Shown here: one piece after another, positions 13,945 to 21,357 of the stretch
How the letters are laid out: each line of letters begins with the position of its first letter
How positions within the stretch are numbered: the stretch's first letter is position 1
Origin: JACRIK01 sp040753835
GTDB taxonomy: Bacteria; Planctomycetota; MHYJ01; JACQXL01
DNA length: 29,669 nucleotides
Assembly (NCBI GenBank): GCA_040753835.1
Contig: JBFMDM010000013.1
Location: 1-29,669, forward strand
Reading direction: 5' to 3'
Translations under genes and position numbers: made by a program
The notes under the pieces: generated by a model
The model's database searches: none
What the model was told of the DNA's origin: nothing
What the model saw: the letters and a program-made list of their open reading frames with translations, nothing else

Positions 13945-13976
13945 TCCGCCAAAGGCGGACCCGCCTTCAGCGGGCT
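13945..13976. repeat. Double palindrome upstream of serA
   Basis: TCCGCC-AAA-GGCGGA (13945-13959) is followed by CCCGC-CTTCA-GCGGG. The first stem ends 1-2 nt from the serA Shine-Dalgarno, again placing a hairpin directly against a ribosome binding site. The sequence is of the CCGCCAAAGGCGG type also present at 9577-9633. Confidence 0.7.
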
Positions 13977-14305
13977 TACTAAATTACGATGTTTTTATCT
14001 CATCGTTAGGATACGCTCTTTTTTATCCATCCACAGATTTTGATTATATCTCCCGCTTTGCGCCAATCTGTGAAATTTAGCGCTGATTTTTATACATCCA
14101 ATAAAAGACGCAGTCAATAATTACACGACTAAATCAATTGACCCCGTTAGAAGTATTTTGTTAAATGTTTGATAAAGAATACACGGCATAGGTCTGATTA
14201 TAAACCAGGAAGTAGATTTGATAATACGGTCACCCCCTGTTGTTTGGGGGCGACCTACTTCTAACGTGGCTTACAATAATAGAACGCAAGGTAAAATATC
14301 GCTAT
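13977..14305. other. Divergent serA-lpxK intergenic region with a long inverted repeat
   Basis: No gene is seen here. CGTTAGAAGTA (14145-14155) and TACTTCTAACG (14256-14266) form a perfect 11-bp inverted repeat 100 bp apart. Within it is a GTC-CCCC/GGGG-GAC hairpin (about 14230-14253). A degenerate CACAGATTT...AATCTGTGAAATTT repeat lies at 14032-14080. Promoters for the two divergent operons should lie here, but none is convincing. Confidence 0.6.
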
Positions 14306-15358
14306 ATGTCAGTAGTCAAACAGATTTGGTTCCGGGCCGTGCACCAGAATCCCAAAGGGTTTTTCTGGTGGGAAGTTAGGTTGGTTCTGAGGGCTCTATC
14401 GTTCTTCTATTATATAGGCATCAAAGCGCGTGGATTGCTTTACTGGATGGGTATCCTTAGGGCTCGCAAACTCTCCGCCCGTGTCATCAGCGTGGGCAAT
14501 CTGACCGTGGGCGGGACCGGCAAGACCCCTTTTGTCCTTTATCTGGCTGAGAATCTATCTAAAACAAACAAGGTAGGAATCCTTGCTCGTGGATATGGAG
14601 CGGGACCAAAAGTATCGGATGATGACGAAAAGATGGACTTACCTGCAAATGTGATTCGGGCCGCTAATCCGGACCGATTCAGCGCCGGTGAGAAACTGAT
14701 AAAAGAACAGGGCGTGCAGACCATTATCCTTGACGACGGGTTTCAGCACCTTTCTATAAAACGGGATGTGGATATCGTGCTGATAGACGCTACCAATCCG
14801 TTCGGTTTATCCCGTAGGGGCAAAGGACGGCTGATGCCGGCCGGAATCCTGCGCGAGCCGCTGTCCGCGCTCAAACGGGCCGATATCCTTGTGCTGACCC
14901 ACGTTGACTTGGTCACGCCTGAGCAACTCAATGCGCTGGAAGATAAACTCAAGAAGTATAATAAGAAGATAATCAAGACGATTCATAAGCCGCAATATCT
15001 GGTGGATATGGCCCAGCCTGATAAGACCATTAACCTGTCTGAAATCAAGGGCAAAAATGTCTGGGAATTCTGCGGCATCGGCAATCCATTCCAGTTCCAC
15101 AAGACACTTAATACGCTCTGCGCAGTCAAGGGACTGTCGGTCTTTCCGGACCATTATTATTATTCCCATCCGGACCTTCAGACCATGTTCCTTAAAGCCA
15201 AGATGGAAAAGGCCGAGGCGTTTGTGACCACGGAAAAGGACGCCTTACGGCTGAAGGGGATGAAACTGCCGAATGATATTCCGGTGTATTATCTGAAGAT
15301 AAAGATAGAAGTGCTGCAGGGAGAAGATGTGATAGGAAGATTAGAGCAAAGAGCATAG
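14306..15358 (+). CDS. lpxK: Tetraacyldisaccharide 4'-kinase
   Basis: LpxK phosphorylates the 4' position of the lipid A precursor at the inner membrane, which implies an LPS-containing outer membrane. There are 350 residues from the ATG at 14306. An N-terminal hydrophobic/amphipathic region (about 18-50) is followed by the P-loop ISVGNLTVGGTGKTP (61-75). LARGYG and LDDGFQHLSIKRDVDIVLID are typical, as is LMPAGILREPLSALKRAD. The family range is 320-350 residues. The ribosome binding site is weak. The TAG stop (15356-15358) lies within one arm of an inverted repeat whose second copy contains the start of the next gene. Only this Raetz-pathway gene is present in the window. Confidence 0.92.
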   Translation: MSVVKQIWFRAVHQNPKGFFWWEVRLVLRALSFFYYIGIKARGLLYWMGILRARKLSARVISVGNLTVGGTGKTPFVLYLAENLSKTNKVGILARGYGAGPKVSDDDEKMDLPANVIRAANPDRFSAGEKLIKEQGVQTIILDDGFQHLSIKRDVDIVLIDATNPFGLSRRGKGRLMPAGILREPLSALKRADILVLTHVDLVTPEQLNALEDKLKKYNKKIIKTIHKPQYLVDMAQPDKTINLSEIKGKNVWEFCGIGNPFQFHKTLNTLCAVKGLSVFPDHYYYSHPDLQTMFLKAKMEKAEAFVTTEKDALRLKGMKLPNDIPVYYLKIKIEVLQGEDVIGRLEQRA

Positions 15359-15405
15359 AGGCAAAGTCCTTTATGCGACACGCTCTATGCTATACGCTCT
15401 ATGCT
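15352..15405. repeat. CTCTATGCT inverted/direct repeat at the lpxK-thiE junction
   Basis: AGCATAGAG (15352-15360) is complementary to CTCTATGCT at 15383-15391 and again at 15397-15405. The first copy carries the lpxK stop codon and the last carries the ATG of the next gene. The whole 42-bp gap is therefore repeat DNA. Confidence 0.75.
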
Positions 15406-16600
15406 GTATTTTCGCATTATTGACGTCAATTTGAACCGCGCCAGGGAGGCCACCCGGGTCATAGAGGACTACGCCCGCTTTGTTTTGGAGGATGCGGACC
15501 TAAGCGCCAAGGCCCGGAGCATCAGGCACCAACTGGTAAATATCCTCAAGCCCCTGCGTAGGCAACTCCTGGCCGGACGCGATATTGAGCGCGATGTCGG
15601 CAAAGAAACCCCAACCTCGGCCAAAACTACTTCTGAAGTTATTACCAGTAACTTTTGTCGACTCTCTGAAGCATTACGGAGTATATCCGAGTATCTTAAA
15701 ACAATTACTGATGGTAATCTGTGGAAACTTGCCACACACATAACGTTATGTGCGGGGTCTGTGAACTCTACTGAGACCGCGATAGCGAAATCTGCGGAGT
15801 CGCAACGCCTGCCTGCCGGTCAGGCAGGGAGTCCCCCGCCGAAAGCGAGGCTCGTCCCGAAGGGCGGCGATTATTTCGGGGTGGTTGCAAAGGTAGAGCG
15901 CCTGCGCTTTGAGGCATACCAGTTAGAGCAGGAATTCTTTTTTATCCTCCGTCCCAGAAAGCCGTTTGATAGGGTGCGGCTCTATGTGTTAGTCCCGAAT
16001 ACTAACGATAAGGTTATCCGTGATCTGATTAGAGGTAGAGTTGATGCTATTCAACCGAGGGTCGAAGGGCTGTCGGACCGGAACCTGCTGAAACAAGCCA
16101 TAAAGTTAAGAAAAATTACCCGGACTCATAAGGTCCTGCTGATTATAAATAACCGGATTGATATTGCCTTGTTGAGTAATGCGGACGGCGTGCATCTGGG
16201 AGAAATGGATTTGTCCGTGCGCGATGCTCGGAGGATATTAGGCCCGGATAAGATTATCGGCGCCACCAGCCATTCAATTGCCGAGGCGCTGGATGCCCAG
16301 AGAGCCGGGGCTGATTATATCTCGGTCGGTCCGATGTTCCCGTCACCGACCAAACCCTATCTCAAACCGACCGGATTCAGTTATCTCAAGGAGGTGGCTA
16401 AGAAGATACGTATTCCATATCTGGCTATCGGCGGCATAACCGCGGCCAATCTGCCGATTCTATTGAAGGCACATAAGAAATTATTTAAGACGCCGCTCAA
16501 GATAGCGGTTTCATCCGGTATTCTAAACACGAATAATATTTATAAAGCGACCAAACAAATAACCGGAATACTTAACCACAAAGAACACAAAGGATACTAA
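15401..16600 (+). CDS. thiE: Thiamine phosphate synthase with N-terminal ThiD2-type domain
   Basis: The C-terminal domain (about 192-390) is ThiE, which joins HMP-PP and thiazole phosphate to give thiamine phosphate. It shows LLIINNRIDIALLSNADGVH, LGEMDL, GATSHSIAEA, ADYISVGPMFPSPTKP and LAIGGITAANL. The N-terminal domain (1-185) begins MLYFRIIDVNLNRAREATRV and resembles the ThiD2 domain that precedes ThiE in cyanobacteria and planctomycetes. A segment of about 50 residues (113-162), encoded by palindromic repeat DNA, interrupts it before VERLRFEAYQLEQE. The last residues (NHKEHKGY) also come from a dispersed repeat. The start lies within a repeat and has no good ribosome binding site, so the exact N-terminus is uncertain. 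It is co-oriented with lpxK and dapB. No TPP riboswitch fits in the 42-bp gap upstream. Confidence 0.88.
   Translation: MLYFRIIDVNLNRAREATRVIEDYARFVLEDADLSAKARSIRHQLVNILKPLRRQLLAGRDIERDVGKETPTSAKTTSEVITSNFCRLSEALRSISEYLKTITDGNLWKLATHITLCAGSVNSTETAIAKSAESQRLPAGQAGSPPPKARLVPKGGDYFGVVAKVERLRFEAYQLEQEFFFILRPRKPFDRVRLYVLVPNTNDKVIRDLIRGRVDAIQPRVEGLSDRNLLKQAIKLRKITRTHKVLLIINNRIDIALLSNADGVHLGEMDLSVRDARRILGPDKIIGATSHSIAEALDAQRAGADYISVGPMFPSPTKPYLKPTGFSYLKEVAKKIRIPYLAIGGITAANLPILLKAHKKLFKTPLKIAVSSGILNTNNIYKATKQITGILNHKEHKGY
15737..15886. repeat. Composite palindromic insertion inside thiE
   Basis: CCTGCC-TGCCGGTCA-GGCAGG (about 15809-15829) and a CCCGCCG...CGGCG-type stem (about 15836-15871) occupy the codons for about 50 residues rich in Ser, Pro and Ala. 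They lie where homologous domains continue directly. The frame is maintained across 150 bp. Confidence 0.65.
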
Positions 16601-16631
16601 GATTCTTCGTGGTCTTTGTGACCTTTGTGGT
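16574..16631. repeat. ACCACAAAG inverted repeat at the end of thiE
   Basis: AACCACAAAG (16574-16583) pairs with CTTTGTGGT (16623-16631). The internal sequence AACACAAAGG...TTTGTGACC is also partly complementary. It supplies the last codons and stop of thiE and could form a terminator-like hairpin, although only a loose T-tract (TTTTTC) follows. Confidence 0.7.
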
Positions 16632-16677
16632 GAAGGTTTTTCTTGATAATGTGGTTGTAATATAGTAGGTTAGTTAT

Positions 16678-17409
16678 ATGATTAGTATAGGCATAAACGG
16701 CGCGTCAGGCAAGATGGGTCTGTCTTTGGTCCGGCTCATCTCTGAATCCAGGGATTTACGGCTGGTTCAGGCCATTGACCGTTCGGACAATCCCAGCATT
16801 GGTAAAGATATAGGATTAATGGCCGGATTGGGTAAGCCCTTGGGCGTTCGGTTGTCTCCAGAGATGACTCAGAGAGTAGACGTAATGATTGATTTTTCCC
16901 AGCCAGCCGGCACGATGAAGATTCTGCAATCATGCCTTAGATATAAGACCGCATTATTAATCGGCACCACCGGATTAACCACAGCCCAGAAGACCAAGAT
17001 TCGCCAGGCAAGCAAGAAGATTGCCTGCCTGATTAGCCCGAATATGAGTATCGGGGCAAATCTGCTCTTCAAGGTCGCGCCCCAGATTGCGGCCACGCTC
17101 GGGCCTGAATATGATATTGAGATAGTAGAGACCCATCACCGGTTTAAGAAAGACGCGCCCAGCGGCACGGCCATCCGACTGGCTGATGCCATTACCGCTG
17201 TTACCCGCAAAAAGATACCGACCCATTCATTACGCATAGGCGATGTAGTCGGCGACCATACGACGGTTTTTAGCACCTTGGGCGAGCGCATAGAATTGAC
17301 GCACCGGGTCCATACCAGAGACATCTTCAGCCGCGGGGCATTAAAGGTCGCCCGCTTCCTGGCCCAAGCCCGGCCGGGATTTTATACCATGGCCGACGCA
17401 CTGAAATAA
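16678..17409 (+). CDS. dapB: 4-hydroxy-tetrahydrodipicolinate reductase
   Basis: DapB catalyses the NAD(P)H-dependent step of lysine and meso-diaminopimelate synthesis, feeding peptidoglycan. It has 243 residues, slightly short of the usual 265. The nucleotide motif is GASGKMG (8-14). GTTGLT (96-101), SPNMSIGANLL (120-130) and ETHHRFKKDAPSGTA (151-165) are present, the last with the catalytic His154/Lys158 pair, and GERIELTHRV is also typical. It is last in the lpxK-thiE-dapB run. The ribosome binding site is weak. It converges on the ABC exporter genes with about 60 bp between stops and no clear terminator. Confidence 0.93.
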   Translation: MISIGINGASGKMGLSLVRLISESRDLRLVQAIDRSDNPSIGKDIGLMAGLGKPLGVRLSPEMTQRVDVMIDFSQPAGTMKILQSCLRYKTALLIGTTGLTTAQKTKIRQASKKIACLISPNMSIGANLLFKVAPQIAATLGPEYDIEIVETHHRFKKDAPSGTAIRLADAITAVTRKKIPTHSLRIGDVVGDHTTVFSTLGERIELTHRVHTRDIFSRGALKVARFLAQARPGFYTMADALK

Positions 17410-17470
17410 AATATGCAAATCTAAAGACGCCGGAATAATAGTCCCGCTTTAATTCAATCTGTATTTTTAT

Positions 17471-19165
17471 CTATACCTCCATCCGCCTTATTGTCCTTAT
17501 ACCCAGCCAGACCGAGAATCCGGTGGTAACCAGGGCTATCAGTGAGATTATAACAAGGCAGGCGGTTTGCAGATTCTGGAAGGCGCTGTCGTTGATGCGC
17601 CCGAGGACATAATATAGATGCGAGGGCAAACTGCCGATGACGATAATAGACAGGACATAAAGAAGCGACAGGACCAGGGTCAGGGTCCCGCCGAAGCCCG
17701 AGACAATCTTGGACGGGTTGTCCTCGCGCATATTGGGATACAGCACGCCCAGGGTCACGGCAATAGACGACAGCCCAAGGCAGATAAGAAACGTCAGATA
17801 CAGGTGATGCAGGAGCATGAAGGACGGCACTTCCAACTGCCAGGACGAGATGAATACCAGCGGCTCGCTGATGAGGATTGCGCCGGTTAGGGCAAAGACC
17901 AGTTTGCTGTAGAAGATATCCTCGCGCCTGATGGGCATCATCCCGATTATCCAGAACCGCTTGCCCTCCAAACTTATCTGCGGATAGACGAACCGGGTGG
18001 TAAAGGTGGCCAGGGTCAGGGTGGTGGCGACCAGGTTGAGCGAGGAGACCAGATACTGCCACATATGCTCCTGCAGGTTGATATAGGGGATATTCTTGAT
18101 ATTGATGAAATACACGCCCAGGAGTCCGAAGAAGATGAGCAGTTGGGTCCACTGAACCGGGTCGCGCAGGAGATGCTTGATGTCCTTGATAACAACCAGA
18201 CGCAGGGCCGGGGCAAGGAATCCGAATACGATTCGGGCCAGATAATCCAGGAGCGAGACCGGATTGTATTTCTTAGTCCGCTGGGATGAGCGCACCAGCG
18301 AATAGCCGGTGAAGTAAAACGCCGAGGCCAGCCAGTAAAGAACCATTCCCAGGAATAATGCCTGAGAGAGAAGAAGCAAGAAAAAGAATACTGCATCCCG
18401 GGTTCCCGATGTTTCAGCGGCGCTGAACAGGCCCTGGGTGACCCAGTAACTGGGCAGGAGCGGGTTCTGGGCGAATGAGAGTTTGTCCATAAATTTCTGC
18501 ATCCAGCCGGCCGTGAATTCAAAGCGGCTGCCTCTCAAGCCGGACATCTGGGTGATAAACAGGACTCCGGCAATCACCACGATGCCGATAAGCGCAATCA
18601 GGAATGCCCGGCGGTGGCGCGGCAGAAACCGGCCGATGATGATACTCAGAAAACTGCCCACCAGCGCGGGCAAAGTGATGAATATGCCGGAGAACAGGAC
18701 CATCCAGACATAGTATAACCAACTGCCGGCCCGGTCTATGCCAAAGGCAATCAGGAGCGGTGAGCCGAGGAACAAGAACGCCCATGAGGAAAAGGCAATG
18801 GATTCGGTCAGTTTATAGAAGAATATCCGGCCTGAAGAAATTGGCAGGGACATCAGGTAATCCGATTCCGGCGAATGGAAGAGCGAGGAATAATTAATGA
18901 TGATATTGCTGATGACCAGCATTATCCCCAAGGCAAAGAAGAACAGGGCCAGGAAGTAGAGCCGGACCACGTCTGAAATCTCCTCCACGAATTTGTGGAG
19001 GAAGCCGAATGATTCGCGGAAGAAGACGAAGATGCTCATCCAGAGCACCAGGGCCGAGACCGAGACGATAATGAACTTGAGTTTGTTGCTGTCTATCTGC
19101 TGGGCGGCCTGGTTGGCAATGCTTTTCCAGCGGAAACGGTATAAAACTGCAAGGGACGAGGTCAT
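17471..19165 (-). CDS. ABC-2 type exporter permease
   Basis: This 564-residue polytopic inner-membrane protein has about a dozen hydrophobic stretches, in two groups separated by a central soluble loop. The loop (about 290-325) contains RSSQRTKKYNPVSLLDYLAR. SLFHSPESDYLMSLPISSGRIFFYKL and a repeated KxFxxLPIxRxxIFYSKL-like segment (GMMPIRREDIFYSKLVFALT) are characteristic of large ABC-2 exporters in which a single chain holds both halves. Its start overlaps the ATPase stop by ATGA, so the two are translationally coupled. The substrate cannot be deduced. Confidence 0.85.
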   Translation of the reverse strand: MTSSLAVLYRFRWKSIANQAAQQIDSNKLKFIIVSVSALVLWMSIFVFFRESFGFLHKFVEEISDVVRLYFLALFFFALGIMLVISNIIINYSSLFHSPESDYLMSLPISSGRIFFYKLTESIAFSSWAFLFLGSPLLIAFGIDRAGSWLYYVWMVLFSGIFITLPALVGSFLSIIIGRFLPRHRRAFLIALIGIVVIAGVLFITQMSGLRGSRFEFTAGWMQKFMDKLSFAQNPLLPSYWVTQGLFSAAETSGTRDAVFFFLLLLSQALFLGMVLYWLASAFYFTGYSLVRSSQRTKKYNPVSLLDYLARIVFGFLAPALRLVVIKDIKHLLRDPVQWTQLLIFFGLLGVYFINIKNIPYINLQEHMWQYLVSSLNLVATTLTLATFTTRFVYPQISLEGKRFWIIGMMPIRREDIFYSKLVFALTGAILISEPLVFISSWQLEVPSFMLLHHLYLTFLICLGLSSIAVTLGVLYPNMREDNPSKIVSGFGGTLTLVLSLLYVLSIIVIGSLPSHLYYVLGRINDSAFQNLQTACLVIISLIALVTTGFSVWLGIRTIRRMEV

Positions 19166-19902
19166 AGGTCACAACTATTGTTACACAACATCAGGAATAT
19201 ATCCTCCAGATTCACCTGGCCGTTGTTATTCTTCTGCCGGGCTTTAAGTTCCTCAAACGTCCCACGGGCGATGAGTTTGCCCTGGTGAATCACGCCGATA
19301 AGGTCGGCAATCTCCTGGGCAATGGACAAAATATGGGTGGACATAAAGATGGTCGTGCCGCTGCGAACCAATTGCCTGAAGAGGTCTTTGACAATCCGGA
19401 CATTGGCCGGGTCAAGCCCGACCAAGGGCTCGTCCACCACAATCAGCCGCGGCTTGTGGAGCACGCCGGCTGTAATGACCACCTTCTGCTTCATCCCCAG
19501 CGAGTAACTTTCTATCAACTGGTCTATATATTCCGTCATCTGGAAGAGTTCCAGATAGCGGCCTATTTCAGCGTCAAGTTCCGGCTTGGGAATCCGGTAG
19601 ATTTGCCCGATGAAGTTGAGGAATTCCCGGCCGGACAGTTTCTCATACAGGAACGGCTGGTCCGGGATATAGGCAATGATGCCTTTAAGGTCCAAGGAGT
19701 CCGTGGACATCTTTTTGCCGTCCACATAAATCTCGCCCGAGGTGGGCTGGAGCAGACCGGTAATCATCTTGACCGTGGTGGTCTTGCCCGCGCCGTTCGG
19801 GCCGATAAAGGCGAAGAGTTTGCCTTTGGGTATCTTGAGATTCAGGCCATCCACCGCCACCTTGTTCCCGTAGCGTTTGGCAACGTCTTTTAGTTCTATC
19901 AT
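19162..19902 (-). CDS. ABC transporter ATP-binding protein
   Basis: There are 246 residues from the ATG at 19902, which has AAGGGGG about 8 nt upstream. The longer frame to 19941 translates repeat DNA. Walker A is GPNGAGKT (34-41), the signature is SYSLGMKQK (132-140), Walker B is LIVVDEP (153-159), the D-loop is GLDP and the switch histidine is His190 (STHIL). The ABC-2 exporter class (CcmA-like) fits. It pairs with the overlapping permease and powers export of an unknown substrate. Confidence 0.92.
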   Translation of the reverse strand: MIELKDVAKRYGNKVAVDGLNLKIPKGKLFAFIGPNGAGKTTTVKMITGLLQPTSGEIYVDGKKMSTDSLDLKGIIAYIPDQPFLYEKLSGREFLNFIGQIYRIPKPELDAEIGRYLELFQMTEYIDQLIESYSLGMKQKVVITAGVLHKPRLIVVDEPLVGLDPANVRIVKDLFRQLVRSGTTIFMSTHILSIAQEIADLIGVIHQGKLIARGTFEELKARQKNNNGQVNLEDIFLMLCNNSCDL

Positions 19903-19980
19903 ATTCACTGCCCCCTTCGGGTGCTCGTGCTCACGCTTCACTTCGTGTACACTCCGTGGTCTCTGCGGAGTTCGCTTAGT
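19903..19980. other. Short repeat-rich gap upstream of the ABC ATPase
   Basis: This 78-bp stretch holds CACTCCG-type low-complexity repeats (GTGCTCGTGCTCACGC, CTTCACTTCGTG, and CTCCG...CGGAG around 19951-19970) and the ATPase ribosome binding site. No gene is seen. Confidence 0.5.
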
Positions 19981-20910
19981 TTACTCTCTTAATAGGTATA
20001 ATCCCGGCAGGAATATTTCCTGCTTGAGTATCTTGCCTTCCGGCGTTATGTAGGCGGTGTAGTTAAGCGCGGACTTGGAGCCGGAGGGCTCGCTGATAAT
20101 GACTTCATAAACGTCGTGCATTTGGTTCTGCCATTCTATCTGAGTGCGGCTTTCCACCCGGGCCTTTAGGGTCTGCATTGAAGCGCCAAAGGGATTGATA
20201 TAATTGATGGACCACTCCTTGCCGACCGTCAGGTTGGGCATAGAGACAAAAGGCGACATCCCGTCCGATACGGTTGAATCGTTTTTATAGGGTATAAAAT
20301 TGGTGGATGTCTTCAGGCCGTCATAAAGGGTGAATTCCAGCAGGTCGCCTTTTACCTCGCCGGAGATATTATAGTTCAGGAACGGGCCCTGGGCCGAGAA
20401 CGAGAAGGATTTCAGTTTGTATTTCTCGTCAATCAACGAATAGCCGGAAAAGGCCATTTTGCCAGCCCTGGATTCAAACGTATTCTTGATATTACCCGCT
20501 CCGCTCCCACTGGGCGAGTCGGTCTCCTTCTTGCGGTTGCGACCCGTCCCAAGGCGTCGCCCCGCAGGGCGAACCTCGCCTAAGGCGGGAGGGTCGCCCT
20601 CCGGGCGGCGGTTATTGGCAAACAGGATATTCAGCATCCCGGGCAGGTTGATATCCGTGGAGTTGGTGATTTTGGTCTGCCTGTTTTCCATTGGCAGAAT
20701 ATCGGTCTGGGATGAGCCGATGCGCTCGCCTCCGAAATAGATGCCCATCCGGACCGTCTTGTTCTCGCCCAGCGACTTGAGATACGCCTCATACGAGGGT
20801 TGGGACAATGCCGGCAGGGAAGGCAGGACCTCACGCCGGATAAACAGCCCGGTCATCACCAGCCAAAAGATGATAATACCGGCAGAAATCAGATAACCTT
20901 TGGATAACAT
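19981..20910 (-). CDS. Membrane-anchored extracytoplasmic protein of unknown function
   Basis: There are 309 residues from the ATG at 20910; the frame extends 9 nt further only with a TTG. A single N-terminal transmembrane segment (about 6-24, ISAGIIIFWLVMTGLFI) is followed by a soluble domain. That domain is rich in beta-type sequence (RMGIYFGGERIGSSQT, FVSMPNLTVGKEWSI, TPEGKILKQE). The layout suggests a DUF3108-like or lipoprotein-localisation-like beta fold, but I cannot assign a family. An Arg/Gly/Pro-rich block of about 40 residues corresponds to inserted palindromic DNA (20488-20613). The gene lies 78 bp upstream of the ABC exporter pair on the same strand, so it may be its periplasmic partner. 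Confidence 0.75.
   Translation of the reverse strand: MLSKGYLISAGIIIFWLVMTGLFIRREVLPSLPALSQPSYEAYLKSLGENKTVRMGIYFGGERIGSSQTDILPMENRQTKITNSTDINLPGMLNILFANNRRPEGDPPALGEVRPAGRRLGTGRNRKKETDSPSGSGAGNIKNTFESRAGKMAFSGYSLIDEKYKLKSFSFSAQGPFLNYNISGEVKGDLLEFTLYDGLKTSTNFIPYKNDSTVSDGMSPFVSMPNLTVGKEWSINYINPFGASMQTLKARVESRTQIEWQNQMHDVYEVIISEPSGSKSALNYTAYITPEGKILKQEIFLPGLYLLRE
20488..20613. repeat. Composite GC-rich palindromic insertion in the gene at 19981-20910
   Basis: Several nested palindromes occur: GGCG...CGCC, GCCCCGC/GCGGGGC-like pairs, and GGGTCGCCCTCCGGGCGG. They encode about 42 residues of Arg/Gly/Pro-rich sequence (RRPEGDPPALGEVRPAGRR and onward) between hydrophobic, structured flanks NILFANN and NIKNTFES. 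Confidence 0.65.
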
Positions 20911-20917
20911 AAAATGC

Positions 20918-20985
20918 AACCACAGATTTCACAGATTACACGGATTCAACCGGAAGAATCAAGGAAATCTGCGGAATCTGTGGTT
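20918..20985. repeat. AACCACAGATT inverted repeat
   Basis: AACCACAGATT (20918-20928) pairs perfectly with AATCTGTGGTT (20975-20985). The interior also holds partly complementary CACAGATTACACGGATT and AATCTGCGG. It fills the gap between the DUF1844 gene and the next gene, and is one of the CACAGAT family of dispersed intergenic repeats. Confidence 0.8.
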
Positions 20986-20992
20986 TTATCTT

Positions 20993-21352
20993 TTACAGTT
21001 TCTTATTTAGTTTCACGTACAGGAGTTGCAGGCCGGAAATCAGGTTCTGGAAATTATCCTCTTCTTCCTTGGCCAGATTGCCCTTGGTCTTGTCCTTAAG
21101 CATAATCAGGATGTCAATGATATATTTCCCCTGGACTAAATCAATCTCCTTTTTCTTGGTGAGTGGGTTTTCCATCTGGCCGAGCGAAATCAGGGCCTGG
21201 GCTGAGAGCGAGGCAAGGTAGGTGTTGAAATCAGGCGGCGGAAGCGGCTCATTACCGGCTGGCTCCTGGGCTAGGCGCTCCTTTTCCGCGCCGGCCTTCT
21301 GCTTCCACTCCTCGTCCACCTTCTTCTCAAACTTGATATTTTCGTCTGTCAT
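20993..21352 (-). CDS. DUF1844 domain-containing protein
   Basis: This 119-residue soluble protein has a charged N-terminal tail (1-38), then the DUF1844 signature. The signature reads PDFNTYLASLSAQALISLGQ, with MENPLTKKKEIDLVQGKYIIDIL, MLKDKTKGNL and a C-terminal NLISGLQLLYVKL. The family is small, all-helical and of unknown function, and is found widely in planctomycetes, acidobacteria and related lineages. The start lies 5 nt after the pyrG stop, so it is translationally coupled to CTP synthase. Confidence 0.88.
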   Translation of the reverse strand: MTDENIKFEKKVDEEWKQKAGAEKERLAQEPAGNEPLPPPDFNTYLASLSAQALISLGQMENPLTKKKEIDLVQGKYIIDILIMLKDKTKGNLAKEEEDNFQNLISGLQLLYVKLNKKL

Positions 21353-21357
21353 AATAA

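Noticed and set aside
15359..15400. TPP riboswitch upstream of thiE
   Set aside because: The gap is 42 bp of repeat DNA, too short for the riboswitch, and lacks its conserved CUGAGA and ACCUGA elements.
17454..18152. Minus-strand 232-codon frame inside the ABC permease
   Set aside because: It is an alternative frame of the permease gene with a Pro/His/Arg-rich composition typical of a shadow.
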